Shown: in pieces, positions 1 to 8,660 of the stretch
How the letters are laid out: each line of letters opens with the position of its first letter
Position numbering within the stretch: the first letter of the stretch is position 1
NCBI GenBank assembly: GCA_965279735.1
Contig: OZ257260.1
Location: forward strand, 1,488,001 to 1,552,000
Direction: 5' to 3'
Length of the DNA: 64,000 nt
Source: CAIUGU01 sp965279735
GTDB lineage: Bacteria > Pseudomonadota > Gammaproteobacteria > Steroidobacterales > Steroidobacteraceae
The notes under the pieces: model-generated
Told to the model about the DNA's origin: nothing
Database searches by the model: none
The model's input: the letters and a program-made list of their open reading frames with translations, nothing else
Program-made: the position numbers and the translations under genes

Positions 1-1163
1 GTCACCGGACGCCGGCCCGTCAGCAAACCGGTCTGCAACGACTGCGCCGTGGATAAAACGCGCACATCGACAAAGCCCACGCGCTCCAGCAGATCTGCCA
101 GTTGCACCGCAGTACGCGCCCGCCCCTGGCCCATCGCCAGAAAGTAGAAAGCGAAGTACGCGGCACCCACTGTTTCCGCACCCGGCGTTTCCGCGAAGGG
201 CTCTGCCACGAGTACGGTGCCTCCGGCGGGCATCGCTCGAAGAATGCTGGCCAGGAGCTGGAGGACAGCCGCGTCGTCGTGGTCGTGCAGCACGCGGATC
301 AGTGTCACGAGATCACTCCCTCCCGGCAGAGGGTCTGTCAGGAAGTCACCTCCGAAGACACGCGTGCGACCGGTTAACCCAGCTGTTGCAAAGCGCGCGT
401 CCGCGCGCGCCACGACGGGCGGCAGATCGAACAGCTGCATTTCCAGATGCGGGACGTGCGCGGCGAGCGACAGCAGGAAGGCCCCCTCACCTCCACCCAC
501 GTCCAGCACGCGGCGGTGACGGTGCACCGGATAGCCATTCAGTACCTCGGCAGCCACCAGCGGCTGCGAATTCGTCATGAGCGTCGTGTAGGCAGCGGTC
601 TTTGCTGAATCGAGTTCAGCAGGAACGGCATTGCGGGCGTAAGGCCAGTAGCCCGCGAGTTCGGTGCGGCCTGCAGTCCCGCGCAGCAACGCGACCGGAT
701 CGCCCAGATCGCGATACAGCATCGGGTGATGCCGGATCATCTCGAGTACTGCAGGATTGGCGGACAACGCGGCACCGAGGATGCCGAGACCGAAGCGATC
801 ACAGGAGCACCGCTGCACGAGACGCAAGGTAACCGCCGCTTCGAGCAATCGCCGTGCTGCGTCAGCCGACAGGCCGCAGCGGATCGCCACGGACGACACG
901 TCCTGAGGCCCTGCAGCGAGTACGTCGAAAATGCGCAACTGCACGCAGGCGAGAAGTATCTGGGAATAGACAAAACCCGCACAGAGATCGAAGAGGTCCC
1001 GCGCATGCCGTCGTGCAAAGGGTTTTGTCAGTGGAAAACGCGCTGCCCAGCTCTGGAAGCGGGGACTCGAGAGCCAGCGATTGCGGATCGCGAGGATCCT
1101 GTCGAACCACGCTGCCGGTGCCCGTTCAGGCATCGAATGCAGCGTGACACCGGACCCGCTCAT
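1..1163 (-). CDS. crtF: Hydroxyneurosporene O-methyltransferase CrtF, partial (runs off the left edge)
   Basis: SAM-dependent methyltransferase that O-methylates the 1-hydroxyl of hydroxylated carotenoids in the spheroidene/spirilloxanthin branch. The reading frame is open for 387 codons and continues beyond base 1, so the C-terminus is missing. It shows the O-methyltransferase layout: a helical N-terminal dimerisation/winged-helix part, then a SAM-binding loop DVGGGEGAFL starting at about residue 221, and further on VFGGDFLTDPLP and LIRVLHDHDD. The ATG at 1163 overlaps the crtE stop codon (ATGA), so the two are very likely translated together. The BchU/hydroxyindole methyltransferase family is similar, but the position after crtE argues for CrtF. 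Confidence 0.88.
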   Translation of the reverse strand, partial: MSGSGVTLHSMPERAPAAWFDRILAIRNRWLSSPRFQSWAARFPLTKPFARRHARDLFDLCAGFVYSQILLACVQLRIFDVLAAGPQDVSSVAIRCGLSADAARRLLEAAVTLRLVQRCSCDRFGLGILGAALSANPAVLEMIRHHPMLYRDLGDPVALLRGTAGRTELAGYWPYARNAVPAELDSAKTAAYTTLMTNSQPLVAAEVLNGYPVHRHRRVLDVGGGEGAFLLSLAAHVPHLEMQLFDLPPVVARADARFATAGLTGRTRVFGGDFLTDPLPGGSDLVTLIRVLHDHDDAAVLQLLASILRAMPAGGTVLVAEPFAETPGAETVGAAYFAFYFLAMGQGRARTAVQLADLLERVGFVDVRVLSTAQSLQTGLLTGRRPV

Positions 1164-2029
1164 GCCGCAGGTCTGGACAACTTGCGTGGCAGCAGCCTTT
1201 GGGTTTCCGCAAGAATCTGCGTGCGCAGCTCGACGCCCCCCGGACACGCCGGCATCGAATCGAGTGCCGTGCCCACCAGATCCTCGAGCCGCGCGAGGGC
1301 GCCCGAGAGTCCCAGCTGGTGAACCGCGTTCGGCCTGCCGAGCAGTTCGTCCTGACCCACAGGCTTGCCGAGTTCATCTGCTTCCGCATGACAGTCGCGA
1401 ATATCGTCAGCCACCTGGTAGGCCTCGCCTATGCGCTCTCCCATCGTGTGCCAGGGCCCTGCCTCGGCGCCCGCTGCTGCTGCGCCCGCCGCCATGGCGG
1501 CGCCAAACAGTGCGCCGGTCTTCGCCCTTTGATACTCGGAAAGCCCCACCTGCGGCTCGCACTCCCAAGCCTGGCCGGCAACGATTCCGCACGGCAGCCC
1601 GGAACCGCGGGCAATGATCGTCAGCAGCAGTGGCAAGCGTCCCGGCATCGCATCGCCTGCGCGCGCGAGGGCCTGGAACGCGAGCACGATGAGCGCATCA
1701 CCCGTGAGCACTGCGATGCGCTCTCCGAATGCACGCGGCACTGACGGGCGTCCGCGACGCAAGGCAGCATCGTCGAAGCAAGGCAGATCGTCGTGAACCA
1801 GTGAAGCGCAATGCAGCAGTTCGATGGCTGCCGCAGCGGCAGTTGCACAGACTGGGGTTTCATCGCCGCAGGCACGGGCGACGGAGAGACACAGCCGGGG
1901 CCGGATGCGCGCGCCGCCGGGAAAGACCGCGTAACGGACGGCTGCCATGAGACCAGGCGGAGAGTTCACACCCTCGGCCCGATCGATCACCTGTGCCAGT
2001 ACCCGCTCGATTCGCTCGACTGCATTCAC
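1160..2029 (-). CDS. crtE: Geranylgeranyl diphosphate synthase CrtE
   Basis: Trans-prenyltransferase that makes the C20 precursor for carotenoids and for the bacteriochlorophyll tail. Both Asp-rich motifs are visible: HDDLPCFDD (about residues 79-87) and VADDIRD (about 206-212). I place the start at the GTG at 2029 (289 aa) because GGAGG lies 6 nt upstream and the length matches purple-bacterial CrtE. The frame stays open to an ATG at 2122, but that start would put the TGT-N12-ACA regulatory box inside the gene. It is divergent from crtD, and its stop overlaps the crtF start. Confidence 0.9.
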   Translation of the reverse strand: MNAVERIERVLAQVIDRAEGVNSPPGLMAAVRYAVFPGGARIRPRLCLSVARACGDETPVCATAAAAAIELLHCASLVHDDLPCFDDAALRRGRPSVPRAFGERIAVLTGDALIVLAFQALARAGDAMPGRLPLLLTIIARGSGLPCGIVAGQAWECEPQVGLSEYQRAKTGALFGAAMAAGAAAAGAEAGPWHTMGERIGEAYQVADDIRDCHAEADELGKPVGQDELLGRPNAVHQLGLSGALARLEDLVGTALDSMPACPGGVELRTQILAETQRLLPRKLSRPAA

Positions 2030-2085
2030 GGGGAGCCTCCGCGCCAACAAGTCCGGAGTTGTAATCTTTGGTTGTCTACTTAAAC

Positions 2086-2103
2086 TGTAATCTAATATAG
2101 ACA
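2086..2103. promoter_or_regulatory. PpsR/CrtJ-type operator box (TGT-N12-ACA)
   Basis: The palindrome TGT-N12-ACA lies in the AT-rich gap between the divergent crtE and crtD genes. This is the classical recognition pattern of the redox/light repressor PpsR (CrtJ). It overlaps a plausible crtD promoter: TTGTCT at 2072-2077 and TATAGA at 2096-2101, with an 18-nt spacer. A second TGTAATCT occurs at 2060-2067, a direct repeat of 2086-2093. Binding is inferred; no ppsR gene is in the window. Confidence 0.65.
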
Positions 2104-2139
2104 TCACCATCCGTACCGTCAACGGCCACCAGGAAATCC

Positions 2140-3636
2140 GTGCCCACGCAGCGAGTCGTCATCGTCGGAGCCGGAATCGCGGGCCTGACCGCAGCCGCCG
2201 AGCTCGCGGCCCGGGGCCTCGCAGTGACTGTCGTCGAGCGATGTGCAACGCCTGGCGGAAAGCTGCGGGAAATCCGCATCGGCAGTGAAGCACTCGATGC
2301 CGGCCCAACCGTTTTCACGCTGCGATCGATCTTCGATGAAGCCTTCGAGGCAGCCGGCGGCTCCTTGAACGACTTCCTCACGCTGAAACCTGCAACGGTT
2401 CTTGCGCGACATGCATGGGATGAACGCGGGCATCTGGATCTGTTTGCAGATGCCGCCCGCTCGACGGAAGCCATAGGCGATTTCGCAGGCGCCGATGAAG
2501 CCCGGCGCTTCACGGCGTTCACGACCCGCTCCCGCCAAATCTATCGCACGCTCGAACATTCGTTCATCCGCTCGAACCGGCCCAGTCTGCCCGGCCTGTT
2601 CCGCCACGCAGGCTTGCGTGGACTGCGCGATCTCGCGGGCATCAATCCGTTTGCCACCCTCTGGCGAGCACTGGGCGACCACTTCCGCGATCCGCGGTTG
2701 CGACAGCTCTTCGGCCGCTACGCGACGTACTGCGGTTCGTCTCCGTTCCTCGCCCCCGCCACGTTGATGCTGGTTGCGCATGTCGAGCAGGAAGGCGTCT
2801 GGACTGTCGAAGGCGGCATGCACCAGATCGCGCTCGCGCTGGAACGGCTTGCGGTCCGCAATGGCGCAACGTTCCGCTATGCGAGTGAAGTCAGCGAAGT
2901 CCAGCTGCATTCAGGCCGGATCGCGGGCATCGTGATCAATGGCGAAGAACGACTGGCGGCGGATTCGGTGGTGATGAACGCCGATGTCGCGGCGATCAGC
3001 CTCGGACGTTTCGGCAGTTCAGTCGCCAACGCGGTGCCCAGGCAACCGATCGGCAACCGTTCGCTGTCTGCACTGACGTGGAATCTCGTGGCGCGTACCA
3101 ACGGCTTCCCGCTGCTCCGCCACTCGGTGTTTTTCTCGGACAACTACGCCGCTGAATTCGACGATATTTTCCGCCTCCGGCGCTTGCCCCGATCGCCGAC
3201 GATCTACGTGTGCGCGCAGGATCGCAACGACTCCGATGCAGGGACGCCGTCCGGTACCGAGCGGCTGATGTGCCTGATGAATGCGCCACCCACCGGCGAC
3301 AGCGTGAAGAATGATCCACGGGAGACAGAGCAATGCGCAGAACGAGCCTTCGCGACCCTGGCCCGCTGCGGCCTCAACGTGATGCGACGGACGGAACAGA
3401 CCGTGACCACCACGCCGACCGACTTCAACCGGTTGTTTCCGGGGACCGGCGGCGCGCTGTACGGCCCGAGCTCGCACGGGTGGCGAGCGTCGTTCCGTCG
3501 TCCCGGCTCGCGGACAAAGATCCCGGGCCTCTATCTCGCGGGGGGCAGCGTGCATCCGGGACCGGGAATCCCGATGGCGGCGCTCTCGGGCCGGCATGCA
3601 GCACGGTCGCTTCTGGAGGACCTCGCTTCGACCTGA
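2140..3636 (+). CDS. crtD: Hydroxyneurosporene/methoxyneurosporene desaturase CrtD
   Basis: FAD-dependent carotenoid 3,4-desaturase acting on 1-hydroxy or 1-methoxy carotenoids. The N-terminus carries the dinucleotide-binding motif VIVGAGIAGLTAA followed by VVERCATPGGK, and the C-terminus has the CrtI/CrtD signature GLYLAGGSVHPGPGIPMA. The length of 498 aa is normal. The start is GTG at 2140 with AGGAAA just upstream. It is divergent from crtE and directly followed by crtC. CrtI is a paralogue, but the pairing with crtC and the separate crtI at 5.7-7.3 kb support CrtD. Confidence 0.9.
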   Translation: MPTQRVVIVGAGIAGLTAAAELAARGLAVTVVERCATPGGKLREIRIGSEALDAGPTVFTLRSIFDEAFEAAGGSLNDFLTLKPATVLARHAWDERGHLDLFADAARSTEAIGDFAGADEARRFTAFTTRSRQIYRTLEHSFIRSNRPSLPGLFRHAGLRGLRDLAGINPFATLWRALGDHFRDPRLRQLFGRYATYCGSSPFLAPATLMLVAHVEQEGVWTVEGGMHQIALALERLAVRNGATFRYASEVSEVQLHSGRIAGIVINGEERLAADSVVMNADVAAISLGRFGSSVANAVPRQPIGNRSLSALTWNLVARTNGFPLLRHSVFFSDNYAAEFDDIFRLRRLPRSPTIYVCAQDRNDSDAGTPSGTERLMCLMNAPPTGDSVKNDPRETEQCAERAFATLARCGLNVMRRTEQTVTTTPTDFNRLFPGTGGALYGPSSHGWRASFRRPGSRTKIPGLYLAGGSVHPGPGIPMAALSGRHAARSLLEDLAST

Positions 3637-3638
3637 GC

Positions 3639-4541
3639 GTGCAACCTGACGGCTATGCATGGTGGTACATCGATGCATTGAGCGACGACGGCCGTCAGGG
3701 CATCACGGCCATCGCCTTCATCGGCAGCGTGTTCTCGCCGTACTACGCGTGGCGACGCCAACACGGCCAGACCGATCCGCTGGATCATTGCGCAGTCAAC
3801 GTCGCTGTCTACCGTGAGCACGGCAGCCGCTGGGCGATGACCGAGCGCGGCCGGTCATCGGTCTATCGTGAGCCCGACATTCTCGGCATCGGACCCAGCA
3901 CGCTCTCGTGGACCGGAGAGTCCTTCAGGCTTGTGCTCGACGAGATCGCCGCGCCGTGGCCTGCACGCATTCGCGGCACGATCACGCTGCATCCCGCAGC
4001 GCTGTCGCAACGAACATTCATGCTTCACCCGGATGGCGCGCACCGCTGGTCGCCGGTTGCTCCGGTTGCACGCGTCGAAGTGGAGCTGTCATCGCCGCGA
4101 GTGCGCTGGCAGGGGTCGGCCTACATGGACATGAATACCGGGGATGCGCCGCTGGAATCGGGTTTCACCGATTGGCAATGGTCCCGCTCGACACACGAAG
4201 ACGCGACGCTGCTGCTGTACGACACTCGCAGCTCTGATGGCCTCTCGCAGTCCCTGGCTTTGCGCTGCAGGCGTTCAGGCGAGATCGAGACATTCGAGGC
4301 TCCACCCAGCGCAATGCTTCCTGCTACCCGCTGGCGAATGACGCGCGCGACGCGCGGGGAAGCGGGCAGTGCAAGAGTGATGCGGACGCTGGAGGACGCG
4401 CCGTTCTACGCACGTTCGATCATCGAAACAGATTTACTGGGCACGAAGGCCGCAGCGATTCACGAAAGCCTGTCACTCACCCGTTTCAGGCAACGCTGGG
4501 TGCAATGCCTGCTGCCCTTCCGGATGCCGCGCAACGCTTGA
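3639..4541 (+). CDS. crtC: Carotenoid 1,2-hydratase CrtC (hydroxyneurosporene synthase)
   Basis: Adds water to the terminal double bond of neurosporene or lycopene, giving the 1-hydroxy derivative used by CrtD and CrtF. The conserved N-terminal block is clear (GYAWWYIDALSDDGRQG, AFIGSVFSPYYAW), as is MDMNTGDAPLE in the middle. The start is uncertain. The frame is open back into crtD with no ATG; the GTG at 3639, two bases after the crtD stop, is the nearest allowed codon. GGAGGA (3615-3620) is 18 nt away, and homology seems to begin a few residues earlier, at FDLS. With this start the protein is 300 aa. The 3' end overlaps the small gene on the opposite strand. Confidence 0.85.
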   Translation: MQPDGYAWWYIDALSDDGRQGITAIAFIGSVFSPYYAWRRQHGQTDPLDHCAVNVAVYREHGSRWAMTERGRSSVYREPDILGIGPSTLSWTGESFRLVLDEIAAPWPARIRGTITLHPAALSQRTFMLHPDGAHRWSPVAPVARVEVELSSPRVRWQGSAYMDMNTGDAPLESGFTDWQWSRSTHEDATLLLYDTRSSDGLSQSLALRCRRSGEIETFEAPPSAMLPATRWRMTRATRGEAGSARVMRTLEDAPFYARSIIETDLLGTKAAAIHESLSLTRFRQRWVQCLLPFRMPRNA

Positions 4542-4676
4542 GGTCTCCCTGGCTTCCTGCTGTTCGCGCTCCCGGCGCTGCCGGTCGAATCGCAGGCATA
4601 CGAGTTCAATGACGCCCCAGCCTATCGCGAACAGGAAGACCACTCCCATTTCGATCAGGCCACGCATGTCGTTCAC
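4473..4676 (-). CDS. Small single-span membrane protein in the tspO position, function unknown
   Basis: Predicted 67-aa protein. Residues 8-27 (IEMGVVFLFAIGWGVIELVC) form one hydrophobic span, followed by a very basic, charged tail (RFDRQRREREQQEARE). The GTG start lies 9 nt after the crtB stop, and GAGGTG overlapping that stop is a well-spaced ribosome-binding site. This suggests a third gene of the crtI-crtB operon. In Rhodobacter-type clusters tspO/crtK occupies this place, but this protein is far too short to be TspO. Its 3' end overlaps crtC tail to tail. I do not recognise the family. Confidence 0.55.
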   Translation of the reverse strand: MNDMRGLIEMGVVFLFAIGWGVIELVCLRFDRQRREREQQEARETSSVARHPEGQQALHPALPETGE

Positions 4677-4685
4677 TGCGGCACC

Positions 4686-5759
4686 TCAGCCGAAGCCGAC
4701 CTGCATGCGTTCACGGCGTTCCAGGCGCTCGAAAAGATCGAGCACCCACACGACACGATCAGCGACACCTTCCGTTCCAGGCACGGCATCACTGACACCC
4801 GATGTCGCTGCAGCGGTTACTGCGTTGACCAGGAATTGCGCCGCGGCTGAAGTCGGTTCGGAGGCTGCCTTGCCCGGCTTTAGCGATGCTGCGCAGGCAA
4901 GGGTTAGCAGCGCGAGTTTCCGCATCGGACCCACGTAGGCGCGAGTGCCGACCGAATCGAACCGCTGTCTTGCGACCGCCTCACCGATGGCAGCATAAAT
5001 GCGGCCAGCGGCGTGCATGCCGGGACGACACGCAGGAGGTAATTCCGCAATGCCTGACTCGGCACGAAGATACAGTTCTTCGGCAGACTGCAGCAGACGC
5101 GCGACCACGCGTCCCAGAGCGGGAGAAAACACGGGCTCCGCGAGCCAGCTGTCGGGGTCGATCCCCTCCTCCTTGAGCCACTCCCGCGGCAGGTATAGCC
5201 GGCCGGCACGGGCATCCTCACCCACGTCCCGCGCGATATTGGTCAGCTGCATCGCAAGCCCGAGATCGCACGCACGGGCCACCACTTCGGGAGCCCTAGA
5301 ACCCATGATCAGCGACATCATCGCGCCGACGGTTCCCGCGACCCGGGCTGCATAGTCCAGCAGCTCATCGAGCGTTGCGTACTGGCGACCCTGCGCGTCC
5401 CATGCGAAGCCTTCGAGCAAGGCAGCCGGCAGGTCACGTGGAATATCGTAATTCCGCACCAGCGCCGCAAAAGCGCGATCAGCTGCGGAATCGAGCGGAG
5501 CACCCTGGTAACAGCGGTCCAGACGATCATGTAACGCTGCAACGGCAGCAAGGGAACCGCCGCCACCATCGACGACATCGTCGGCAACGCGACAGAAGGC
5601 GTACAGCGCAATCGCCGGATCGCGCACGCGACGCGGCAGCACCGAGGACGCAGCATGAAAGGTGCGCGAGCCGTTCCGCAGCAATGCGCGGCAGGCCTCG
5701 AGGTCCGCAGGATGCAGCGCGAAACGCGCGCGGGACAGGTCAGAGAACGTCGATTGCAT
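4686..5759 (-). CDS. crtB: 15-cis-phytoene synthase CrtB
   Basis: Condenses two geranylgeranyl diphosphates into phytoene, the first committed carotenoid step. Both squalene/phytoene synthase Asp motifs are visible: VADDVVD (about residues 58-64) and ARDVGED (about 177-182), with YLPREWL after the second. I chose the ATG at 5759 (357 aa), where homology starts. The frame stays open further upstream, but that part lies inside crtI. The start overlaps the crtI 3' end by 20 nt, so crtI-crtB form one operon. Confidence 0.93.
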   Translation of the reverse strand: MQSTFSDLSRARFALHPADLEACRALLRNGSRTFHAASSVLPRRVRDPAIALYAFCRVADDVVDGGGGSLAAVAALHDRLDRCYQGAPLDSAADRAFAALVRNYDIPRDLPAALLEGFAWDAQGRQYATLDELLDYAARVAGTVGAMMSLIMGSRAPEVVARACDLGLAMQLTNIARDVGEDARAGRLYLPREWLKEEGIDPDSWLAEPVFSPALGRVVARLLQSAEELYLRAESGIAELPPACRPGMHAAGRIYAAIGEAVARQRFDSVGTRAYVGPMRKLALLTLACAASLKPGKAASEPTSAAAQFLVNAVTAAATSGVSDAVPGTEGVADRVVWVLDLFERLERRERMQVGFG

Positions 5760-7269
5760 CAGGCACCACTGCGTCGAGGATCTTTGCCGAAGAGAGTACA
5801 CCCGGAACACCCGCGCCGGGATGGGTGCCGGCACCGACGAGATACAGACGCTCGATATCTTCACTGCGATTGTGCGGACGGAACCAGGCGCTCTGCGTCA
5901 GCACGGGCTCGAGACCGAACGCTGCACCGCGGAAAGAAAGCAGTCGATCCTGGAAATCCTGTGGCGTCATGAGCCGCGAAGTTACTACGTTCGCCTCCAG
6001 GTTGGGTAGCAGTGTGGCTTCAAGGCTGGCCGCGATGCGGCGCCGGAAAGGTTCTGCCTCGACCCGCCAGTCGGTCTCTCCACCCAGATTCGGCACCGGC
6101 GCCAGCACGTAGAACGCATCACAGCCAGGCGGTGCCAACGAAGGATCGGTTGCTGTCGGCCGGTGCAAGTAAAGGCTGAAATCCTCGGCGAGCTTCTTGC
6201 GCGTGAAGATATCGTCCAGTAGCTCGCGATACCGGGGACCGACCAGGATGGTGTGATGAGGCACGTCCGTGTACTGCGTGCGCGTCCCGAAGTACCACAC
6301 TAACAGGCTCATCGAGTAACGCGCGCGTTCAATGCGGCGATCGGTCCAGCGTTGGCGCGCTGCTGCCGGCACAAGATGGCGGTAGGTCCATGCGGAATCC
6401 GCGTTCGATACGACCACGTCGGCGGCAAGAACTTCGCCGCTCGTGAGCCGGATACCGGTCGCCTTGCGTCCTTCGACGATGATCTCGCTGACTTCCGCTC
6501 CGTAGCGCACTTCGTTTCCCTGGGACGCGATCAATGACACGAGCCCCTTGATCAGGCTGCCCGTCCCGCCCATCGCAAAATGCACGCCGAAGCGACGCTC
6601 GAGATGCGCAATCAGCCCGTACACCGCGGTGGTTGAAAAAGGATTGCCGCCGAGGAACAGCGGATGAAAACTCAAGGCAAAGCGCAGCCGTGGGTCGCGG
6701 ACATACCTCGCTGCCAGGCCATACACAGACCGATACGCTTGCAACTTCAGCAGATCCGGCGCGATCCGCAGCATGTCGGTAACTGAACTGAACGGCAACG
6801 CCCCGAGTTTCTCGAAGGCGACGCGGTAGATTGCTTCGCTCGCGAGCATGAACTGCTCATAGCCTGCAAGGTCATCGGGCGACACGCGAGCAATCTCCGC
6901 ACGCATCGCGGCAGCATCAGCGAAGCAATCGAAGTTGAACCCATCATCGAAGCGGATTCGGTAGAACAGATCGAGGGACTTCAGTTCAATGTCGTCGCTG
7001 AGGCGACGCCCGCAGAGTTGCCAGAGTTCTTCCAGCAGAAACGGGGCCGTGATGATGGTCGGACCAGCGTCGAAGGTGAAGCCATCCTGGCGGAAGACAT
7101 ACGCGCGCCCGCCCGGCGCATCCAGCTTTTCCAGCACGGTGACGCGATACCCACGCGCACCCAGTCGCACCGCCGCGGCAAGTCCGCCGAAGCCGCTGCC
7201 GATGACGACGGCATGCGCCGCCCTGCGTGCCCTTGGCGAGACAGGATTGGCGGGGTCGGATTCTGTCAT
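5740..7269 (-). CDS. crtI: Phytoene desaturase CrtI
   Basis: FAD-dependent desaturase that converts phytoene stepwise to neurosporene or lycopene. It begins MTESDPANP, then the dinucleotide-binding fold VVIGSGFGGLAAAVRLGARG with VLEKLDAPGGRA. The C-terminus carries LYLVGAGTHPGAGVPGVL, the bacterial-type desaturase signature. The ATG at 7269 gives 509 aa, the usual family length; the open frame reaches 7368 but adds an unrelated Arg/Cys-rich leader. No strong Shine-Dalgarno is visible. The sequence does not show whether the enzyme makes three or four desaturations. Confidence 0.94.
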   Translation of the reverse strand: MTESDPANPVSPRARRAAHAVVIGSGFGGLAAAVRLGARGYRVTVLEKLDAPGGRAYVFRQDGFTFDAGPTIITAPFLLEELWQLCGRRLSDDIELKSLDLFYRIRFDDGFNFDCFADAAAMRAEIARVSPDDLAGYEQFMLASEAIYRVAFEKLGALPFSSVTDMLRIAPDLLKLQAYRSVYGLAARYVRDPRLRFALSFHPLFLGGNPFSTTAVYGLIAHLERRFGVHFAMGGTGSLIKGLVSLIASQGNEVRYGAEVSEIIVEGRKATGIRLTSGEVLAADVVVSNADSAWTYRHLVPAAARQRWTDRRIERARYSMSLLVWYFGTRTQYTDVPHHTILVGPRYRELLDDIFTRKKLAEDFSLYLHRPTATDPSLAPPGCDAFYVLAPVPNLGGETDWRVEAEPFRRRIAASLEATLLPNLEANVVTSRLMTPQDFQDRLLSFRGAAFGLEPVLTQSAWFRPHNRSEDIERLYLVGAGTHPGAGVPGVLSSAKILDAVVPDAIDVL

Positions 7270-7366
7270 TGCCAAAAAAGTGTAGCAGGATCGCACGCGC
7301 GAACGCTCGACGGATGAGCGGCATCGATTGCAAGCGATGCCTCGCCTCTGTACCGTAAAGCGCGTC

Positions 7367-8653
7367 ATGCAACTGCCACCGGATCATCCCCTGCGGAGCG
7401 AAGTCAACGAGGAGGTCCATGCGCGGCCTTCCGATGCACTCATCGCGCCACTGGGCATTTCATACCTGGTCATGGGGTCGGAACCTTCTGAACGGGCACG
7501 CGAATGGCAGCACGTTGCGGCCCTCCTCCAGCGGTTCGCTGTCGTCCCTCCAGAGGTACCGGTCAATCATTTCAGCGTGGATCTGGGTCCGTTCCGTCTG
7601 CGCTTCGAACGGCACACCGAGTTTGTCCGCTACACATTCAGCGTTCAGGGCATCCATGACGATCCGTTTGCCGTGCCGGCAATCGCCGCGGTGCCTGCGG
7701 ACTGGCTGGCAGTGGTGCCGGGAAAGGTCATCGTGGCGGCGCACGCGGCGCTGCTGCGCACCGAGGAGGACCGGATCGACTATGACTCGATTGCGGCGCG
7801 CCATTTCGGCGGCAATGTACTGGTCGGCGCGGGCATTGCCGATGGCGCTGCCATTGCCCTCACCGACTTCCGGATTCATGCGGATGGCTTCAGTCGCCTG
7901 CTGATCAGCGATCACGGCATGCTCCCGCGGCAGGCGGGCCGCATGGTGCAACGACTGCTGGAGCTCGATACCTACCGCATCATGGCCCTGCTCGCCTTGC
8001 CGGTTGCACGCGACCTGGGGCCTTTCCTCAGCCGCTGCGAAGAGGAACTGGCGGCAGTGACCGGTGCGCTGACGAGTTCCGCAACCCCCGACGAGCCCGG
8101 CTTGCTCGAACGCCTGACCCGCCTTGAAGCCGCCATCGGCAGCCGCGAATCGGCGAGTCACTATCGCTTCAGCGCTGCGGCCGCCTACTACGAACTCGTG
8201 CAGCGGCGCATTCTGGAATTGCGCGAAGTCCGCATCCAGGGTCTGCAGACGTTCCAGGAATTCACGGAACGCAGATTGGCACCCGCCATGAATACCTGCC
8301 GTGCAGTCGCGACGAGACAGCAATCACTGTCGGAACGGGTGGCCCGTACGAACCAGCTGCTGTCCACGCGCGTGGACATTTCGAGGCAGCGCCAGAACCA
8401 GGCCCTGCTCGAATCAATGGACCGTCGCGCAGGTGCCCAGCTGCGCCTGCAGGAAACCGTCGAGGGCCTGTCGATTGCCGCGGTAACTTACTACGTCGTA
8501 GGTCTGGTGGCTTATGCCGCGAAGGGACTGACTGCGCTCGGCTTCCCTCTGCACTCCGATACGCTTGCTGCCTTGAGCATTCCCGTCGTTGCGCTGGTGG
8601 TGGCGCTCGGGCTGCGCAGGATTCGCAAGCACGTTGCTGAGAGCGCGCACTAG
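7367..8653 (+). CDS. DUF3422 family membrane protein
   Basis: 428-aa protein of the DUF3422 family, recognised from the N-terminus PPDHPLRSEVNEEVHARP. Most of the chain is soluble and helical, with a long Q/R-rich segment around residues 290-360 that may be coiled coil. Two hydrophobic spans lie near the C-terminus (AAVTYYVVGLVAYAAKGL and IPVVALVVALGL). The function is unknown. It lies between crtI and bchO on the opposite strand and interrupts the pigment genes. I start it at the ATG at 7367; two earlier in-frame ATGs exist. Confidence 0.8.
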   Translation: MQLPPDHPLRSEVNEEVHARPSDALIAPLGISYLVMGSEPSERAREWQHVAALLQRFAVVPPEVPVNHFSVDLGPFRLRFERHTEFVRYTFSVQGIHDDPFAVPAIAAVPADWLAVVPGKVIVAAHAALLRTEEDRIDYDSIAARHFGGNVLVGAGIADGAAIALTDFRIHADGFSRLLISDHGMLPRQAGRMVQRLLELDTYRIMALLALPVARDLGPFLSRCEEELAAVTGALTSSATPDEPGLLERLTRLEAAIGSRESASHYRFSAAAAYYELVQRRILELREVRIQGLQTFQEFTERRLAPAMNTCRAVATRQQSLSERVARTNQLLSTRVDISRQRQNQALLESMDRRAGAQLRLQETVEGLSIAAVTYYVVGLVAYAAKGLTALGFPLHSDTLAALSIPVVALVVALGLRRIRKHVAESAH

Positions 8654-8660
8654 AACGACT

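Noticed and set aside
7270..7287. Degenerate PpsR-like site (TGC-N12-GCA) just before crtI
   Set aside because: Only TG and CA of the consensus are kept; too weak to claim.
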